A stretch of DNA of 21,114 nucleotides. Origin: Phaeoceros laevis (taxonomy: Eukaryota; Anthocerotophyta; Anthocerotopsida; Notothyladales). The stretch covers positions 1-21,114 of the forward strand of contig JBNGIQ010007362.1 in the NCBI GenBank assembly GCA_049999765.1, given 5' to 3'. This document shows, piece by piece, positions 20,202 through 21,114 of the stretch. Position 1 is the stretch's first letter, and each line of letters begins with the position of its first letter. A program made the translations under genes and the position numbers. The notes below the pieces were generated by a model. That model made no database searches. It was not told where the DNA came from and saw only the letters and a list, made by a program, of their open reading frames with translations.

Positions 20202-20587
20202 CATTTGGAGAAACGTGGAGCAAGAAAAAGATTTATCCAAACACTTTATTAGACACGTTTATGAAATGCTGGCTGGCTGGCCGCGGACGCGGCGGTTTGG
20301 AAAGCGATCAGGATTCAGGAAGGCGCAACGCAGCGCCGACCACGTCATGTTCAGCAGTGCTTGTTACGTTGTTACGACGCTTTAGACAGACAATTCAACG
20401 AAGGCGTTCTAACCAAAGCCAACTTCTGTCCAATTTTACCACATTCCGGCCCCTCTCAGTGGAAAGGACAGGGCTGCATCGAAGAGCACTTATGACCTCC
20501 AGGATTGACCACGTGGTTTAAAACAGCTGGCCCGCAACCATGTGTTTTCCAGGCAAAGTCGGGTAATCGCCATCCGCAGACGAGCGC

Positions 20588-20594
20588 TATAAAA
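20588..20594 (+). promoter_or_regulatory. TATA box of the peroxidase gene
   Basis: TATAAAA is a perfect TATA consensus, 317 bases upstream of the peroxidase ATG. A start about 30 bases downstream would give a leader of roughly 290 bases. A TATA-driven, regulated promoter is usual for secreted peroxidase genes. Confidence 0.55.
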
Positions 20595-20910
20595 TGCCTA
20601 CCCCTCGACGCTTTCTTCATCAACTGCGAGCGGGCGATCTACATCGATCTCTTGATCAATCAGCTCGCACAAATCTTGACGAGCATTCGCAGCAATTGAT
20701 CGATTCAGGAGTACTTGCGACAGTTGCTCGATCGTTCGACAATTTTGCAGCCGGCGATCTCCGCAAACGTCTGAAGTCATTCGCGATCGCCCGAGAAGCT
20801 CGCTAGGAATCGTTCCAAAAGACTGTTCGGCAGACCCTGGGCGCCAACGTCGTTCCAGCACCCCGCTGCAGAATCGATTGAGCTTTCTCTTTGGGACGAG
20901 CTGTAGAAAC

Positions 20911-21114
20911 ATGGCCGGCGGCGGTTCCACACCGACAGTGAGGGCGTTGGGCGCTTTGATGGTGCTTCTCTTGGTCGCAAGCACAGTGATGGACGGAGCC
21001 GAGGCGAATCTGTCGGTGGGATACTACAGAAAGAGTTGCCCCAGCGCCGAGAGCATCATCCAAAAGGCTGTGGCTGCGCAGTTCCAGAAGAACAAGAACA
21101 CCGCCGCGGGCTTG
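20911..21114 (+). CDS. Class III (secretory) peroxidase, N-terminal part, cut by window edge
   Basis: Sixty-eight residues are visible from the ATG at 20911. Residues about 10-32 are a signal peptide (hydrophobic core ALGALMVLLLVAS, likely cleavage after DGAEA). The mature protein begins NLSVGYYRKSCPSAESIIQK, the diagnostic start of plant class III haem peroxidases, whose first Cys (in SCPSAE) forms a conserved disulfide. The window ends before the distal Arg and His, so activity cannot be judged. Such enzymes act in the apoplast or cell wall, using hydrogen peroxide to oxidise phenolics. The first intron has not been reached. Confidence 0.92.
   Translation, partial: MAGGGSTPTVRALGALMVLLLVASTVMDGAEANLSVGYYRKSCPSAESIIQKAVAAQFQKNKNTAAGL

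Larger units (their letters stand above)
19606..20910. other. Intergenic region between the pTAC2-like gene and the peroxidase gene
   Basis: About 1.3 kb with no gene I can support. It contains a two-copy 30-base tandem repeat (20142-20201), a CTTTATT string at 20244-20250 (AATAAAG on the minus strand, unassigned), and toward the right a TATA box and GATC-rich leader for the peroxidase gene. Small open frames here lack recognisable motifs. Confidence 0.65.

Noticed and set aside
19998-20240. Minus-strand open frame reading through the 30-base tandem repeat (LVLGGGFRSFLVLRGGF)
   Set aside because: The apparent protein repeat is only the DNA repeat read in frame; no start context, homologue or further exon supports a gene.
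20594-20806. 70-codon upstream open frame before the peroxidase gene
   Set aside because: Its ATG overlaps the TATA box, so if that box is used the ATG is not in the transcript; the product has no known motif.
1-21114. Search for a CRISPR array, operon, prophage or LTR retrotransposon
   Set aside because: No regularly spaced repeats, no bacterial-type gene clusters, and no reverse transcriptase, integrase or paired long terminal repeats were seen; the window is ordinary plant nuclear DNA.

Overview
This window looks like nuclear DNA from a land plant. Every confident gene has a plant-type architecture: introns with plant-like boundaries, plastid proteins carrying N-terminal targeting extensions (ribosomal protein S13, CRR6, pTAC2), and a secretory class III peroxidase. 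Genes are close together and the introns I could place are short, mostly about 75-180 bases. Together with the sequence distance from the angiosperm proteins I know, this suggests an early-diverging lineage with a compact genome, such as a bryophyte (a hornwort would fit). That lineage guess is inference only; no marker in the window settles it.

Layout, left to right. Bases 1-3194 hold no gene I can support; they contain a degenerate direct repeat and a possible promoter and leader for the next gene. An intronless NAK/AAK1-like protein kinase lies at 3195-5747 (+), with ten 13-residue Ser/Pro repeats in its tail. The two-exon gene for plastid ribosomal protein S13 is at 6128-6717 (+). After a roughly 1-kb convergent gap with a small hairpin comes a 20-exon SNF2-family ATPase gene related to Arabidopsis CHR24, at 12581-7727 (-). 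It is head-to-head with a small ROMO1/Mgr2-like mitochondrial inner-membrane protein gene (12891-13121, +). CRR6, a plastid NDH-complex assembly factor, is at 14927-13746 (-), and is head-to-head, about 155 bases apart, with a seven-exon coiled-coil gene that resembles the kinetochore protein NNF1/PMF1 (15083-16269, +). The pTAC2-like PPR-SMR gene follows at 16580-19558 (+). A mostly empty 1.35-kb stretch with a short tandem repeat leads to the start of a class III peroxidase gene (20911 to the window edge, +).

The genes do not form one pathway. Three encode plastid gene-expression or photosynthesis proteins (S13, pTAC2, CRR6). The others serve membrane traffic or signalling (kinase), chromatin (SNF2), mitochondria (ROMO1-like), probably chromosome segregation (NNF1-like) and the cell wall (peroxidase). 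I found no new multi-gene system. The points most worth a second look are a GC-AG intron fixed by protein homology, the 13-residue repeat array, an ambiguous intron-or-frameshift next to a C7 run in CRR6, two very tight divergent gene pairs, and the degenerate repeat at 580-937. Exon boundaries were placed by eye from splice signals, phase and remembered homologous proteins; none was checked by computation or transcripts.
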